Assembly: GCA_958414825.1 (NCBI GenBank)
Contig: CATYXQ010000018.1
Span: forward strand, 1-32,049
Source: an uncultured Eubacteriales bacterium
GTDB taxonomy: Bacteria > Bacillota > Clostridia > Oscillospirales > CAG-272
Direction of reading: 5' to 3'
Length of the DNA stretch: 32,049 nucleotides
The notes under the pieces are model-generated. The model ran no database searches. It was not told the DNA's origin and was given only the letters and a program-made list of their open reading frames with translations. Positions 15,871 to 24,626 of this stretch are shown in pieces (position 1 is the stretch's first letter; every line of letters begins with the position of its first letter). A program made the position numbers and the translations under genes.

Positions 15871-17277
15871 ATGATTAAAACAACACTGAAACTCGGTTCG
15901 GTAACGGGCAGAGAGCTTGCTGCATATATGGATGCGAAACTCATGACGCTTTCAGAAGAAGCGCCGCTGTGCGAATTGAATATGGTTACGGATACGGTTA
16001 CCGAGATCAGCGCAGGAAGTCTTTTTTTGGTCAGTGAGGACAATTCTCTGGCTGAAATGATGGCCGCTTCCAAAAAAGGCGCCCGATGTGTGCTGTGTAC
16101 AAAAGCGCCAGCCTCTCTTGAAAAAATTCCCGATGTGGCTGTGTTGGTTTGCAAGGACGTCTGGGAGGCCATGGGACGCTTCGCGAGAGAATACTTAAAA
16201 CGTGGCCATCAGAAGACGATTGCGCTGACCGGATCCGCCGGAAAAACGCGAACAGGAGAGTTTATTTATTCTGTTTTGGTAGAGCAATATAGAGTTTATA
16301 AAACGCCGGATAAGAAATCTACGCCGGTGGAAGACACGCTCACAATGCTTGAAATGCCGCCAGATACCGATTTCTTTTTGGCAGAATTGAAAATACATGA
16401 AAAAAAGGATATTAAACGGCTGTCGCGTTTGGTTGACTGTGATATGGGAATTATCACGGCGCTGAAAAGCAATGTGGATGAAAATGCAAATTTTGATGTA
16501 CTCGGCGGTTTGAAAGAGGACGGAGAAATTGCGCTCAGCGCCGAGGATGAATCGCTTTCTTTGATTTGCGCCGCCAATCATAAAACCAGTTTTGTATCCG
16601 TGCGCAGTCAGGATGCCGAACTGTGCGCTGTCAATATCCGGGAACACAAGGATCGAATCACATTTGACATTCAAGGAAAAAAGGTGTATATTAAACAGGC
16701 TGAGATTCATACACCTGGCATGGAAAATGTGTACAGCGCGCTGTTTGCCGCATTTGTAGGACTTCGGTACGGTATACCGGAGGAGAGAATCAAAACCGGT
16801 CTGAAAAATTTTCATGCTTCAAAGCCCGGCGTCGGAATCTATACAGTCGGAGATGTTACATTTATTGAGGACGGCGCTTCTGCTACGGCTGACAGCGTCA
16901 AATGTGCGGTCGATACGCTTTGTGACATCGCAAAAGTGCATAAGGGCGCTCGAAAGATTGCATTGATGGGGGATATTCGCGATTTCGGTCAGGATACGCG
17001 CGTACTGCATGAAAAGATGGGGGCGTATATCGCTGAGCAGCAGATTGATAAACTTTTCACGTTCGGCGTCGCGGCTGAACAGATGGCGACCGGTGCGCGA
17101 CGTGCCGGGATGAAAGCTGAAAATATTTCGGGTAATTTGGATATATTTTCTCCTCAGAAAAGTGCGGAAGCAGCCGCTGAAGCGATTCATCCGGGCGACG
17201 TGGTATTGATCAAGATCAGCAGACCGAATGCAGTGTCTGTAATTGTGAATTATCTGAAAGCCAGGTTTGAAAAGTAA
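15871..17277 (+). CDS. murF: Divergent MurF-type Mur ligase
   Basis: 468 aa. By position (after murE, before mraY) and overall three-domain layout this is MurF, which joins D-Ala-D-Ala to the UDP-MurNAc-tripeptide. The P-loop is TGSAGKTRT (K125), and the C-terminal domain has MGDIRDFGQDTRVLHEKMG and VVLIKISR, matching the MurF C-terminal pattern. Several hallmarks are altered. The usual E-M-G-x-N-H-x-G segment reads AELKIHEKKDI. The A-H-L segment before the carbamylated-lysine loop is not recognisable. The Y-N-A-N-P signature is ASATA in IEDGASATADSV (residues 332-343). It is in an intact operon with a good RBS (aggaggc) and shows no frameshift. It may be a functional but fast-evolving MurF, or a Mur ligase paralogue that has lost activity. 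Confidence 0.8.
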   Translation: MIKTTLKLGSVTGRELAAYMDAKLMTLSEEAPLCELNMVTDTVTEISAGSLFLVSEDNSLAEMMAASKKGARCVLCTKAPASLEKIPDVAVLVCKDVWEAMGRFAREYLKRGHQKTIALTGSAGKTRTGEFIYSVLVEQYRVYKTPDKKSTPVEDTLTMLEMPPDTDFFLAELKIHEKKDIKRLSRLVDCDMGIITALKSNVDENANFDVLGGLKEDGEIALSAEDESLSLICAANHKTSFVSVRSQDAELCAVNIREHKDRITFDIQGKKVYIKQAEIHTPGMENVYSALFAAFVGLRYGIPEERIKTGLKNFHASKPGVGIYTVGDVTFIEDGASATADSVKCAVDTLCDIAKVHKGARKIALMGDIRDFGQDTRVLHEKMGAYIAEQQIDKLFTFGVAAEQMATGARRAGMKAENISGNLDIFSPQKSAEAAAEAIHPGDVVLIKISRPNAVSVIVNYLKARFEK

Positions 17278-17313
17278 TTTGGGATAACAATCGATATTTT
17301 GGAGACAGATTTT

Positions 17314-18291
17314 ATGGCAGTATTGTTTGCAGCGGCAGCTATTCTGGTTTTTCTTTCCACGGTATTTATACTCAAATGGCTGATCCCTAAATTAAAGAGC
17401 ATGAAGATGGGACAGAAAATTTTAGAGATCGGACCCAGATGGCATAAATCTAAGGAGGGAACGCCGACAATGGGCGGCATAGCGTTTGCTGTTCCGCTGA
17501 CAATTGTGTGCGCGCTGTCGCTCTTATTTTTAAAAAAATTGAATATGAGCGACGGATTGCCGTTGGCACTGACATTGCTGCTTGCGGTCGGAAACGGTAT
17601 TATCGGCTGTGTAGATGATTTGACAAAGTTTCATAAGAAGCAAAATGAAGGGCTGACTGCGGCGCAGAAATTTGCTCTTCAGCTTGCGATGGCCGGCGCC
17701 TTTATCGCGCTGATGAAACTGTATGGAATGATTGATACGGTTCTTGTGATTCCGTTTACGGGGATTCATTTGGAGCTTGGGTGGTTTTATTATGTATTTG
17801 CGCTCGTGTTTATTACAGGCATGATTAACAGCGTGAATTTGACAGACGGTATTGACGGGCTGGCGGCTTCTGTGACCTGTGTCGTCGCGGCTTTTTTTGC
17901 TGTTTTGGCTTTTGCGTGCGCTAATGCCGGACTCGCAGTACTTGCGGGTGCGATGATCGGTGCAACGCTTGGATTTCTTGTTTATAATTTTTATCCTGCG
18001 AGAGTATTCATGGGCGATACCGGCTCTTTGTTTCTCGGCAGTCTTGTGGCCGGCGCGGCGTTTATGATTGACAGTCCTCTGACGGTGGCCATTGCGGGCG
18101 TTATATATATTTGTGAAGCATTTTCTGATATTATACAGGTTTTGGTTTATAAATTGACGCACAAACGTGTGTTTCGTATGGCTCCGATCCACCATCATTT
18201 TGAAAAGGGCGGATGGAGCGAAAAGAAAATCGTATTTGTTTTCTCGGCAGTCACGTTTGCAGCATCGGTGATTGCCTGTCTCGGATATTGA
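17314..18291 (+). CDS. mraY: Phospho-N-acetylmuramoyl-pentapeptide-transferase MraY
   Basis: 325 aa from ATG 17314, which has ggaga 8 bases upstream; a TTG at 17299 would add five residues but lacks a site of its own. MraY transfers phospho-MurNAc-pentapeptide to undecaprenyl phosphate, forming lipid I in the membrane. Signature motifs: GTPTMGGIAF, D101-D102 in GCVDDLTKFHKK, NSVNLTDGIDGLA (D178), MGDTGSLFLG, and the HHH motif in APIHHHFEKGGWSE. About ten transmembrane helices are evident. In most relatives murD follows; here ftsW begins 22 bases after the stop. Confidence 0.97.
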   Translation: MAVLFAAAAILVFLSTVFILKWLIPKLKSMKMGQKILEIGPRWHKSKEGTPTMGGIAFAVPLTIVCALSLLFLKKLNMSDGLPLALTLLLAVGNGIIGCVDDLTKFHKKQNEGLTAAQKFALQLAMAGAFIALMKLYGMIDTVLVIPFTGIHLELGWFYYVFALVFITGMINSVNLTDGIDGLAASVTCVVAAFFAVLAFACANAGLAVLAGAMIGATLGFLVYNFYPARVFMGDTGSLFLGSLVAGAAFMIDSPLTVAIAGVIYICEAFSDIIQVLVYKLTHKRVFRMAPIHHHFEKGGWSEKKIVFVFSAVTFAASVIACLGY

Positions 18292-18313
18292 GCTTTTGTT
18301 AGGAGGCGGCAAA

Positions 18314-19534
18314 GTGGAAGAGAGCAGACGGGTTCGGCAAGCCCCTTCTTTGCCGGAAGAACACGGCACATCTAAAAAAAGACTGTCCGATACAGCTATA
18401 ATGCCGGATAAATATCGCGTTGTTAAAAGTGGAGTAGACAGCTTTTTGCTGTTCGTAATCCTGATTTTATTGGCTTTTGGTCTGATTATGGTGTTCAGCG
18501 CGAGTTATGCCGATGCAAAAAGCCGTTATGGAGATAGTTATTATTTTATAAAACGGCAATGCGTTATGGTTGTCATCGGTCTTGTGTTTATGGTGATCGC
18601 TTCGCGTATTCCGCTCCGGATGTATAAGAATTTAGCTCTTGCAGCTTACGGTGTATCGGTTTTGCTTTTGATTGCCGTATTATTTGTCGGCGATGACGGC
18701 GGCGGCGCTCAGCGTTGGATTGTTTTGGGGCCTCTGCGGTTTCAGCCGTCCGAAATTGCCAAGTATGCATTGATACTTACGTTGGCGTGGTATTATTCTA
18801 AATATGAATATAAAGCTTTCGATGTAAAAAACGAGAAAAATTCCAATTTATACGGTACCCTGCTTCCGCTTGGAATCATAGGCGTCATTTGTATTTTGGT
18901 GCTTTTGGAAAAGCATCTTTCCGGTATTATTATTATCGGAAGCATCGGACTTATGGTCATGTTTGCTTCCGGCATTCGCTTGAAGTTGCTCGGAATTTTT
19001 GCGGCTGTTGCCGGCGTCGGTGTTACGGCGTTTGCTTTGTTTACGGATTATACAAAGCGGCGTATTGATATATGGCGGAATCCGGCGGCATATCCGCAAG
19101 ATGGCGGTTGGCAGACGTTGCAGGGAATGCGCGCAATTGGTTCGGGCGGTTTTTTCGGATTGGGTCTTGGGAACAGTCGGCAGAAATACAGCTATGTTTC
19201 TCAGCCGCAGAATGATTTCATTTATACGATTATTTGTGAGGAACTCGGTTTTATCGGCGCGTTGGCGGTGCTTGTGTTGTTTGCACTGCTTGTATGGAGA
19301 GGTTATGTCATCGCTATGCGCGCGCCGGATCGATTTTCACAGCTTGTGGCCGTTGGAATCAGCAGTAAAATCGCACTTCAGGTTCTTTTAAACATCGGTG
19401 TGGTGACGAATACAATTCCCAATACGGGTATCTCATTGCCGTTTTTCAGCTATGGGGGAACGGCTTTGGTTGTACAGTTGATTGAAATGGGCACTTTACT
19501 GGCCATTTCACGTTATACCGTGGAGAAAAAATGA
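18314..19534 (+). CDS. ftsW: SEDS peptidoglycan polymerase FtsW/SpoVE
   Basis: 406 aa from a GTG start at 18314, chosen because aggagg (18301-18306) lies 7 bases upstream; the longer open frame overlaps mraY. After a roughly 40-residue basic cytoplasmic tail come about ten transmembrane helices. FtsW/RodA/SpoVE motifs: GGGAQRWI, RFQPSEIAKYAL, QNDFIYTIICEELGFIGAL, and NTIPNTGISLPFFSYGGTAL near the end. SEDS proteins polymerise glycan from lipid II with a class B PBP, here probably the PASTA PBP upstream. Sequence alone does not decide between the division (FtsW) and sporulation (SpoVE) role. Confidence 0.95.
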   Translation: MEESRRVRQAPSLPEEHGTSKKRLSDTAIMPDKYRVVKSGVDSFLLFVILILLAFGLIMVFSASYADAKSRYGDSYYFIKRQCVMVVIGLVFMVIASRIPLRMYKNLALAAYGVSVLLLIAVLFVGDDGGGAQRWIVLGPLRFQPSEIAKYALILTLAWYYSKYEYKAFDVKNEKNSNLYGTLLPLGIIGVICILVLLEKHLSGIIIIGSIGLMVMFASGIRLKLLGIFAAVAGVGVTAFALFTDYTKRRIDIWRNPAAYPQDGGWQTLQGMRAIGSGGFFGLGLGNSRQKYSYVSQPQNDFIYTIICEELGFIGALAVLVLFALLVWRGYVIAMRAPDRFSQLVAVGISSKIALQVLLNIGVVTNTIPNTGISLPFFSYGGTALVVQLIEMGTLLAISRYTVEKK

Positions 19535-19579
19535 AAGCTGTTTTTGGCCTTTTTGCAGGAAGGTCAGGAAAGGTCTAAT

Positions 19580-20710
19580 ATGAAGGTTCTGATGACGGGA
19601 GGCGGTACAGGCGGGCATGTCAATCCCGCGCTTGCCATTGCCTCGGTGATTCGGCGCAATGATCCGACGGCGCAGATCGCTTTTGTCGGCACGCCACGAG
19701 GAATTGAAAATAAGCTGGTGGGTAAGGCCGGTTATCCGATGTATCACGTTGATGTGCGGGGATTTCGCAGAAGCCTTTCATTCAAAAATTTGAAAGCCGC
19801 ATATCTCGCTTTGGTATCGCCGCAAAAGGCAAAGAAAATCATTCGGGATTTTCAGCCGGATATTGTTATCGGCACCGGGGGATACGTATCCTGGCCGATT
19901 CTTGTTGCCGCCTCGTCACTCGGTGTTCCCAGTGCGGTGCATGAATCTAATGCAGTTCCAGGCGTTACGGTGCGCCGTCTTGCCGGATATGTGGATCGTG
20001 TATATGTAAATTATGCGGAAAGCATATCGCTTTTGCCGCATTCCGAAAAGGCACTGCGTGTCGGATGTCCCTTGCGACAGGATTTTGAGGCTGTGGATCG
20101 AAGTGCGGCACGCCGAAAGCTTGGTATTTCGGAAAATAAGAAAGTGATTTTGTCTTTCGGCGGTTCGCTTGGAGCCGAACAGGTGAATTTTGCCATGTTG
20201 GATTTTATGGATGACTATGTGCGAAATCATCCCGAAGTGATACATATGCATGCAACCGGCGCTATTGAATATGAGATTGCAACCGGAATTTTAAAAGAGC
20301 GCGGGCTGGATCAATGCTCCAATATTATTTGGGATGAATATATAGAGGACATGCCGCTGAGAATGGCGGCGGCTGATCTTGTTATATGTCGTTCGGGGGC
20401 GAACACCGTATCGGAACTTGCGCTTTTGAAAAAGGCCGCGTTATTTATTCCATCGCCGAATGTCACGGACAATCAACAGTTTAAAAATGCTGATGCGATT
20501 GCTCAAAAGGGCGGCGCTTTGGTATTGGAGGAAAAAAATATTACGAGGCAGCGCGTTCAGGATTCGATTCTTTCTGTGTTGGACGACGAGCAAAAGCAAA
20601 GAAAGATGGGAGAGGCTATTTTCAGCTTTGCGGTTCCGGATGCCAATCGGAGAATTTATCAGGATATTCTTCAGTTAATTCGTCAAAAAAAGTCAGGAAA
20701 GATCAAATAA
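19580..20710 (+). CDS. murG: UDP-GlcNAc:lipid I GlcNAc transferase MurG
   Basis: 376 aa from ATG 19580 with aggaaagg just upstream; an in-frame ATG at 19544 would overlap less conserved sequence. MurG adds GlcNAc to lipid I, giving lipid II on the inner face of the membrane. GT28 motifs: GGTGGHVNPALAIAS near residue 7, GTGGYVSWPILVAAS, HESNAVPGVT, LSFGGSLGAEQVN, and the acceptor/donor loop CRSGANTVSELALL followed by DNQQFKNADAI. It follows ftsW by 45 bases and precedes ftsQ by 15; murB and murA, often nearby in Bacillota, are absent. Confidence 0.97.
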   Translation: MKVLMTGGGTGGHVNPALAIASVIRRNDPTAQIAFVGTPRGIENKLVGKAGYPMYHVDVRGFRRSLSFKNLKAAYLALVSPQKAKKIIRDFQPDIVIGTGGYVSWPILVAASSLGVPSAVHESNAVPGVTVRRLAGYVDRVYVNYAESISLLPHSEKALRVGCPLRQDFEAVDRSAARRKLGISENKKVILSFGGSLGAEQVNFAMLDFMDDYVRNHPEVIHMHATGAIEYEIATGILKERGLDQCSNIIWDEYIEDMPLRMAAADLVICRSGANTVSELALLKKAALFIPSPNVTDNQQFKNADAIAQKGGALVLEEKNITRQRVQDSILSVLDDEQKQRKMGEAIFSFAVPDANRRIYQDILQLIRQKKSGKIK

Positions 20711-20725
20711 TGGGGAGGCGGGACT

Positions 20726-21577
20726 GTGTCTGAGCCGCAAAAAGGAAAAAACATTCATGAGCAGCATGGTCCGGCTTTTTCTGTACAGGATGAAATCAGG
20801 CGCGACAGAAGCTTGCGCAAGACGAGCCGACGGCGCAATACTCGGCATATGGCGCATCGCCTATTTACCGTGGGACTGTGTATTTTGGTTTGCGCCGCAT
20901 TACTTTGCGTTGTTATGTTTTTTACGATGCGTGTTGATACGATTACAGTCAGCGGGAATGTTCGGTATTCCGCCGAGGAAATCATGCGTGCTTCGGGAAT
21001 TGAAACGGGTGATTTTTTGCCGCTTATTCATTCGGAGCGTATCTATCGGAATATTGTTACCGGATGTACGCATATCAGCCGTGTTGAACTGGTCAAAAAC
21101 TATCCTTCTTCTATTGAGATTATTGTATCGGAGACGGGGGCGGTCTATGCGCTGCAAGTGCGGAACCGTTGGTTGACTCTTGATGAAAATTTGCGTGTGA
21201 TTGAATATACAGAGGATATTTCGGGCTTAACTGTTTTGATATTGCCCGCTGTACAGCAGGCGGTGGAGGGATTGCCTTTGGTATTTACCGATTCGGATGC
21301 GGGAATGTTTGTAAATACGTGTCTGGATGTTATTACAGAGGAAATGAAAGATTTTCGTCGTACGCAGATTGATTTGTCGGATCAATATAATATGCGTGTT
21401 TGGATTAACGGAGACGCTGAAATTCTGCTCGGCGACGCCGTGGATCTTAAAATCAAATTGCAGCTTGCGGGAAAGGTCTATGAAGATGCAAGATCTGCCG
21501 GTTCGTCTTATACGGCAATTGATGCTTCCGATCCGACGAGAATCAGCGCGGCATATGATGCGGATTCCGAATATTAG
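20726..21577 (+). CDS. ftsQ: Cell division protein FtsQ/DivIB
   Basis: 283 aa from a GTG start at 20726, supported by gggagg 7 bases upstream. A basic cytoplasmic tail (residues 1-44) precedes a single transmembrane helix (about 45-68). It is followed by a POTRA domain VDTITVSGNVRYSAEEIMRA and a beta domain with KNYPSSIEIIVSE. This bitopic protein links FtsL/DivIC to the septal synthase. The gene ends with TAG, showing that TAG is a normal stop here. It closes the mraZ-led run; ftsZ has its own promoter 43 bases later. Confidence 0.92.
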   Translation: MSEPQKGKNIHEQHGPAFSVQDEIRRDRSLRKTSRRRNTRHMAHRLFTVGLCILVCAALLCVVMFFTMRVDTITVSGNVRYSAEEIMRASGIETGDFLPLIHSERIYRNIVTGCTHISRVELVKNYPSSIEIIVSETGAVYALQVRNRWLTLDENLRVIEYTEDISGLTVLILPAVQQAVEGLPLVFTDSDAGMFVNTCLDVITEEMKDFRRTQIDLSDQYNMRVWINGDAEILLGDAVDLKIKLQLAGKVYEDARSAGSSYTAIDASDPTRISAAYDADSEY

Positions 21578-21619
21578 TGTTTAAATCTTTATATTTCTAT
21601 AATTTTTTGATGAAAATAC

Positions 21620-21648
21620 TTGCAAAATATATCATAATAGTTTATGAT
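21620..21648 (+). promoter_or_regulatory. ftsZ promoter
   Basis: TTGCAA at 21620-21625, a 17-base spacer and TATGAT at 21643-21648, about 76 bases before ftsZ. The -10 lies within a perfect dyad (21625-21654). Further downstream, aaagtcaaac is repeated in tandem at 21680-21699. Confidence 0.7.
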
Positions 21649-21654
21649 ATATTT
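21625..21654. promoter_or_regulatory. Perfect 11-bp dyad over the ftsZ -10, candidate operator
   Basis: aaatatatcat (21625-21635) and atgatatattt (21644-21654) are perfect inverted repeats with an 8-base gap. The right arm covers the -10 element, a common position for a repressor. It is too AT-rich and has no T-tract for a terminator. Confidence 0.5.
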
Positions 21655-21724
21655 ATCGTTTATAATTTTCAGCAAAAATAAAGTCAAACAAAGTCAAACA
21701 TAAATCTCTGGGAGGATACTTAAA

Positions 21725-22828
21725 ATGGGGTTTGAACTCGATGAAGCTTTGGACAGCGGCGTCTCTATAAAAGTGGTGGGCGTCGGCGGCGGCGGAAACA
21801 ATGCCGTCAACAGAATGGTAGCAACGGATATCCGGGGTGTGGAATTTATATGTGTCAATACGGACAAGCAGGTGCTTATCAACTCTGCTGCGACGCAGAA
21901 AGTTACGATTGGCGAAAAAATTACGCACGGTCATGGTGCGGGTGCAAATCCTGAAGTCGGCAAACGCGCGGCAGAAGAAAGCATTGATGATATAAAAAAT
22001 GCGCTTGCTGGATCGGATATGGTGTTTATTACCGCTGGCATGGGCGGCGGAACCGGGACCGGTGCTGCGCCGATTGTTGCTCGTATTGCGCGCGAAATGA
22101 ATATTCTGACGGTCGGCATTGTCACGAAACCCTTTGGTTTTGAGGGAAAAAGACGAATGGATCAGGCGGAGGTCGGCATCGAGTCGCTTCGCGAGTTTGT
22201 TGACTCTCTGATCGTTATTCCAAATGAGCGTTTAAAACAGGTAACGGATGAGCGGATCACGCTTTCCAACGCATTTAGCATTGCGGATGATGTTTTGCGC
22301 CGCGGCGTGCAGAGTATTTCCGAACTGATCAGCGTTCCGCAGTTTATTAATCTTGATTTCGCCGATGTAACGGCTGTTATGAAAGATGCGGGCAACGCGC
22401 ATATGGGCGTCGGAAGCGCGAGCGGTAAGGACAAAGCGGTTTTGGCGGCAAAAGCGGCTATCTCCAGTCCGTTGCTTGAGACCTCTATTGAGGGCGCTAC
22501 GGGCATTTTGATCTGTATCACCGCTTCACCGGATATCGGGCTTGAGGATGTGGATATCGCTTCTCAGATGGTTGCCAATGAGGCGCATCCGGATGCGAAT
22601 ATTATCTGGGGCGCGGCGCTTGACCCGAGCCTGGAAGATGAAATGCGCGTGACGATTGTTGCCACCGGGTTCCAGAAAGACAAGATGGAAAAAACGCACG
22701 GAAATCCCAAACCGGCGGCAGCGCCGGTGCCGAAAGTACAGGATGTGCCGGTGGCGGACGAACCTGTAAAAACAGAGGAAGACGACGATATCAGCGATTT
22801 GATTAAAATGCTGAACGGCAACAAATAA
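21725..22828 (+). CDS. ftsZ: Cell division protein FtsZ
   Basis: 367 aa. FtsZ is the tubulin-like GTPase of the division ring. It shows the N-terminal loop VGVGGGGNNAVNRM, the tubulin signature GMGGGTGTGAAP (about residues 103-114), and the catalytic T7 loop NLDFADVTAVMKDAG. A short Pro/Ala-rich linker ends with the C-terminal peptide DDDISDLIKMLNGNK. RBS gggagg lies 9 bases before the ATG. A terminator follows directly. ftsA is not upstream; ftsQ is, as in several Clostridia. Confidence 0.99.
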   Translation: MGFELDEALDSGVSIKVVGVGGGGNNAVNRMVATDIRGVEFICVNTDKQVLINSAATQKVTIGEKITHGHGAGANPEVGKRAAEESIDDIKNALAGSDMVFITAGMGGGTGTGAAPIVARIAREMNILTVGIVTKPFGFEGKRRMDQAEVGIESLREFVDSLIVIPNERLKQVTDERITLSNAFSIADDVLRRGVQSISELISVPQFINLDFADVTAVMKDAGNAHMGVGSASGKDKAVLAAKAAISSPLLETSIEGATGILICITASPDIGLEDVDIASQMVANEAHPDANIIWGAALDPSLEDEMRVTIVATGFQKDKMEKTHGNPKPAAAPVPKVQDVPVADEPVKTEEDDDISDLIKMLNGNK

Positions 22829-22844
22829 CAAGAATAGTTTAAAA

Positions 22845-22870
22845 AGCGGATCTTACGATCCGCTTTTTCT
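22845..22870 (+). terminator. Rho-independent terminator after ftsZ
   Basis: An 8-bp stem agcggatc (22845-22852) with gatccgct (22857-22864), loop ttac, and a ttttt tail. Flanking A and T runs could lengthen the stem to 12 bp and let it work both ways. It separates the dcw cluster from the spoIIIA genes. Confidence 0.9.
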
Positions 22871-22934
22871 TTTGACCGCCAAACGGCGTGAGCCCCAAGT
22901 GGCTGTTTTCACATGAAAATTTCAGGACAGGCAG

Positions 22935-22963
22935 GCATACTTTAAAGACAAGCTTCATACAAA
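22935..22963 (+). promoter_or_regulatory. SigE-type promoter of the spoIIIAC-AH operon
   Basis: GCATACT (22935-22941), a 14-base spacer, and CATACAAA (22956-22963). Against the known mother-cell SigE consensus (KMATATT, 14-15 bases, CATACANT) this matches at 6 of 7 and 7 of 8 positions. It lies 37 bases before spoIIIAC, which fits the SigE control of spoIIIA in Bacillus, and it shows that the operon really begins at spoIIIAC here. Confidence 0.75.
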
Positions 22964-22999
22964 TTACTGTCGGTGAAAAAAGCGACTTGCGAGGAAATT

Positions 23000-23194
23000 A
23001 TGGATATAACGCTTGTGTATAAAGTGATTGGGGTAGGCATTATCGTGATGTTTTCCGGTTTGGTGCTGGATCGTGCGGACAGAAAAGAACAGTCTATGCT
23101 GGTATCGGTAGCAGGGATTGTAGCGGTTCTTCTCATGCTGGTGGATAAGCTGTCGGAATTGTTTGAGAAAATACGCTATATATTCGGAATATAA
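23000..23194 (+). CDS. spoIIIAC: Stage III sporulation protein AC
   Basis: 64 aa from ATG 23000 with gagga upstream; the family is about 65-68 aa. Two transmembrane helices are separated by a short polar turn (LDRADRKEQ), with VYKVIGVGIIVMFSGLVLD at the front. SpoIIIAC is a small membrane component of the mother-cell to forespore channel. Its stop overlaps the spoIIIAD start by one base. In the usual operon spoIIIAA and spoIIIAB precede it; neither is present here. Confidence 0.9.
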   Translation: MDITLVYKVIGVGIIVMFSGLVLDRADRKEQSMLVSVAGIVAVLLMLVDKLSELFEKIRYIFGI

Positions 23195-23580
23195 TGGAGA
23201 TTTTAAAAGTCTGCGCCTTTGCTGTTTTGAGCTGCGCTGCGGTTTTATTGATTTCTCAGCGTGAAAAAGAATTGTCGGCATTGATATCCGCATTGATTTA
23301 TATTGTGGTTATAGTATTTGCAATTACGCGCGCCGGCGAGCTTTATGGATATATTCGGGACAACATACGGCTGGAGGGAGAAATACGGTATTTTGATGTC
23401 ATTTTGAAATCGGCAGGCGTGGCGGTTGTAGCCTCTGTTGCTTCAACTGTATGTGAGGGAACAGGGCAGAAAGGGCTGGTACATGGAATTGAGATGTTGG
23501 CTGTACTGGAAATTATATATCTTTGTATGCCCGTTTTTACGGATTTAATGACGATGGTATTGAAAATTTTTGGAGACTGA
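23194..23580 (+). CDS. spoIIIAD: Stage III sporulation protein AD
   Basis: 128 aa, the usual length. Several hydrophobic helices are visible: an N-terminal FAVLSCAAVLLI, then ALISALIYIVVIVFAITRAGEL, and a C-terminal IEMLAVLEIIYLCMPV. The family motif ILKSAGVAVVASVASTVCEG lies in the middle. It is an integral membrane part of the SpoIIIA-SpoIIQ channel. The start overlaps the stop of spoIIIAC, and spoIIIAE begins 2 bases after its stop. Confidence 0.9.
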   Translation: MEILKVCAFAVLSCAAVLLISQREKELSALISALIYIVVIVFAITRAGELYGYIRDNIRLEGEIRYFDVILKSAGVAVVASVASTVCEGTGQKGLVHGIEMLAVLEIIYLCMPVFTDLMTMVLKIFGD

Positions 23581-23582
23581 AT

Positions 23583-24626
23583 ATGGAAGATACATATGAA
23601 AAATTTATACTGGATGCGCAAAACAGCGTAGTAAGCGATTATGCAAAAGATATTTTAAAAAATTACCGGGAATACGATGGGGATACCGGCGGACTGATTC
23701 GAAGCGTCGCCGACATTTTTCGCGGTAGTTTTTTAAATATGGATCTTGCCGTGGAGTGGATTCGTCCTGTGCTTTGTCTTCTGCTTTTATTTTGGCTTTT
23801 TCATATGGTACAAAATCTTTTAAAAAGTCGTATCGCAGTCAGTGCGGTTCAATATTTTTTGAATATGGCGATGGCTGTTACGGTTGCTGTACCGGTATAT
23901 GATCTACTGTCACGGGCGTGTTCTTATATGAACGATATAACATTGTTTTTCGGCGTATTGACTCCTGTTATGGGAGTTATGACGGCTTCCGGCGGAAATG
24001 TAGCCGCAGCCGGCGCCAACAGCGTGTTTCTCACAATTTTTCTCGCCGTCGCGCAGTTTTTGATTGACCGTCTCGTTCCTGCTATGTGCGCGGTGTTTAT
24101 TGGGCTTGCCATGATCAGCGTTGTGTCGGGCGATACGGGGACATTGCAGTTTTCCAAGTGGTTCCGAAATACGTTGTTTGGTGCATTATCTGTGTGTGTC
24201 ACGCTTTTGTTTATCGTAATCGGCTGTCAAAATTTAACGGTGACAAGTATGGATACATTCACGGCCAAAACGCTGAGACTTTTGGTCAGCAATGCGGTAC
24301 CGGTTGTCGGAGGAACAATTGGAGACGCTATACGGTTTGCGGGCGGCGGTCTCGTTACGGTGAAAAATGCGACCGGAATGGCTTCAGTTGTTTTCCTTTT
24401 GGCAATATTTTTGCCCGTACTTTTTATGTTGTGGGTGACGGGCTTGATTCTTTCTGCTTTGATTTTTGTTTGTGATTATTTTTCCATGACGTTGCCGCGG
24501 GCTTTTCTCGGAAACTTAAAATGCGCATTTGACTTTTCCATTGCGGGATTTTCGGCAATTTTTATTATGGCAATTGTAAATATCGGAATTTTTCTTGGCG
24601 GTGTGCCCGCGCTGGTTCTGTCATGA
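23583..24626 (+). CDS. spoIIIAE: Stage III sporulation protein AE
   Basis: 347 aa from ATG 23583 with ggaga 6 bases upstream. After a roughly 45-residue polar N-terminal region lie about seven or eight transmembrane helices, with the family-like stretch VMTASGGNVAAAGANSVFLT. SpoIIIAE is the large polytopic subunit of the channel. It is somewhat shorter than the Bacillus protein (about 400 aa), mainly because there is no cleavable signal or long N-terminal region. It overlaps spoIIIAF by 4 bases (ATGA). Confidence 0.9.
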   Translation: MEDTYEKFILDAQNSVVSDYAKDILKNYREYDGDTGGLIRSVADIFRGSFLNMDLAVEWIRPVLCLLLLFWLFHMVQNLLKSRIAVSAVQYFLNMAMAVTVAVPVYDLLSRACSYMNDITLFFGVLTPVMGVMTASGGNVAAAGANSVFLTIFLAVAQFLIDRLVPAMCAVFIGLAMISVVSGDTGTLQFSKWFRNTLFGALSVCVTLLFIVIGCQNLTVTSMDTFTAKTLRLLVSNAVPVVGGTIGDAIRFAGGGLVTVKNATGMASVVFLLAIFLPVLFMLWVTGLILSALIFVCDYFSMTLPRAFLGNLKCAFDFSIAGFSAIFIMAIVNIGIFLGGVPALVLS

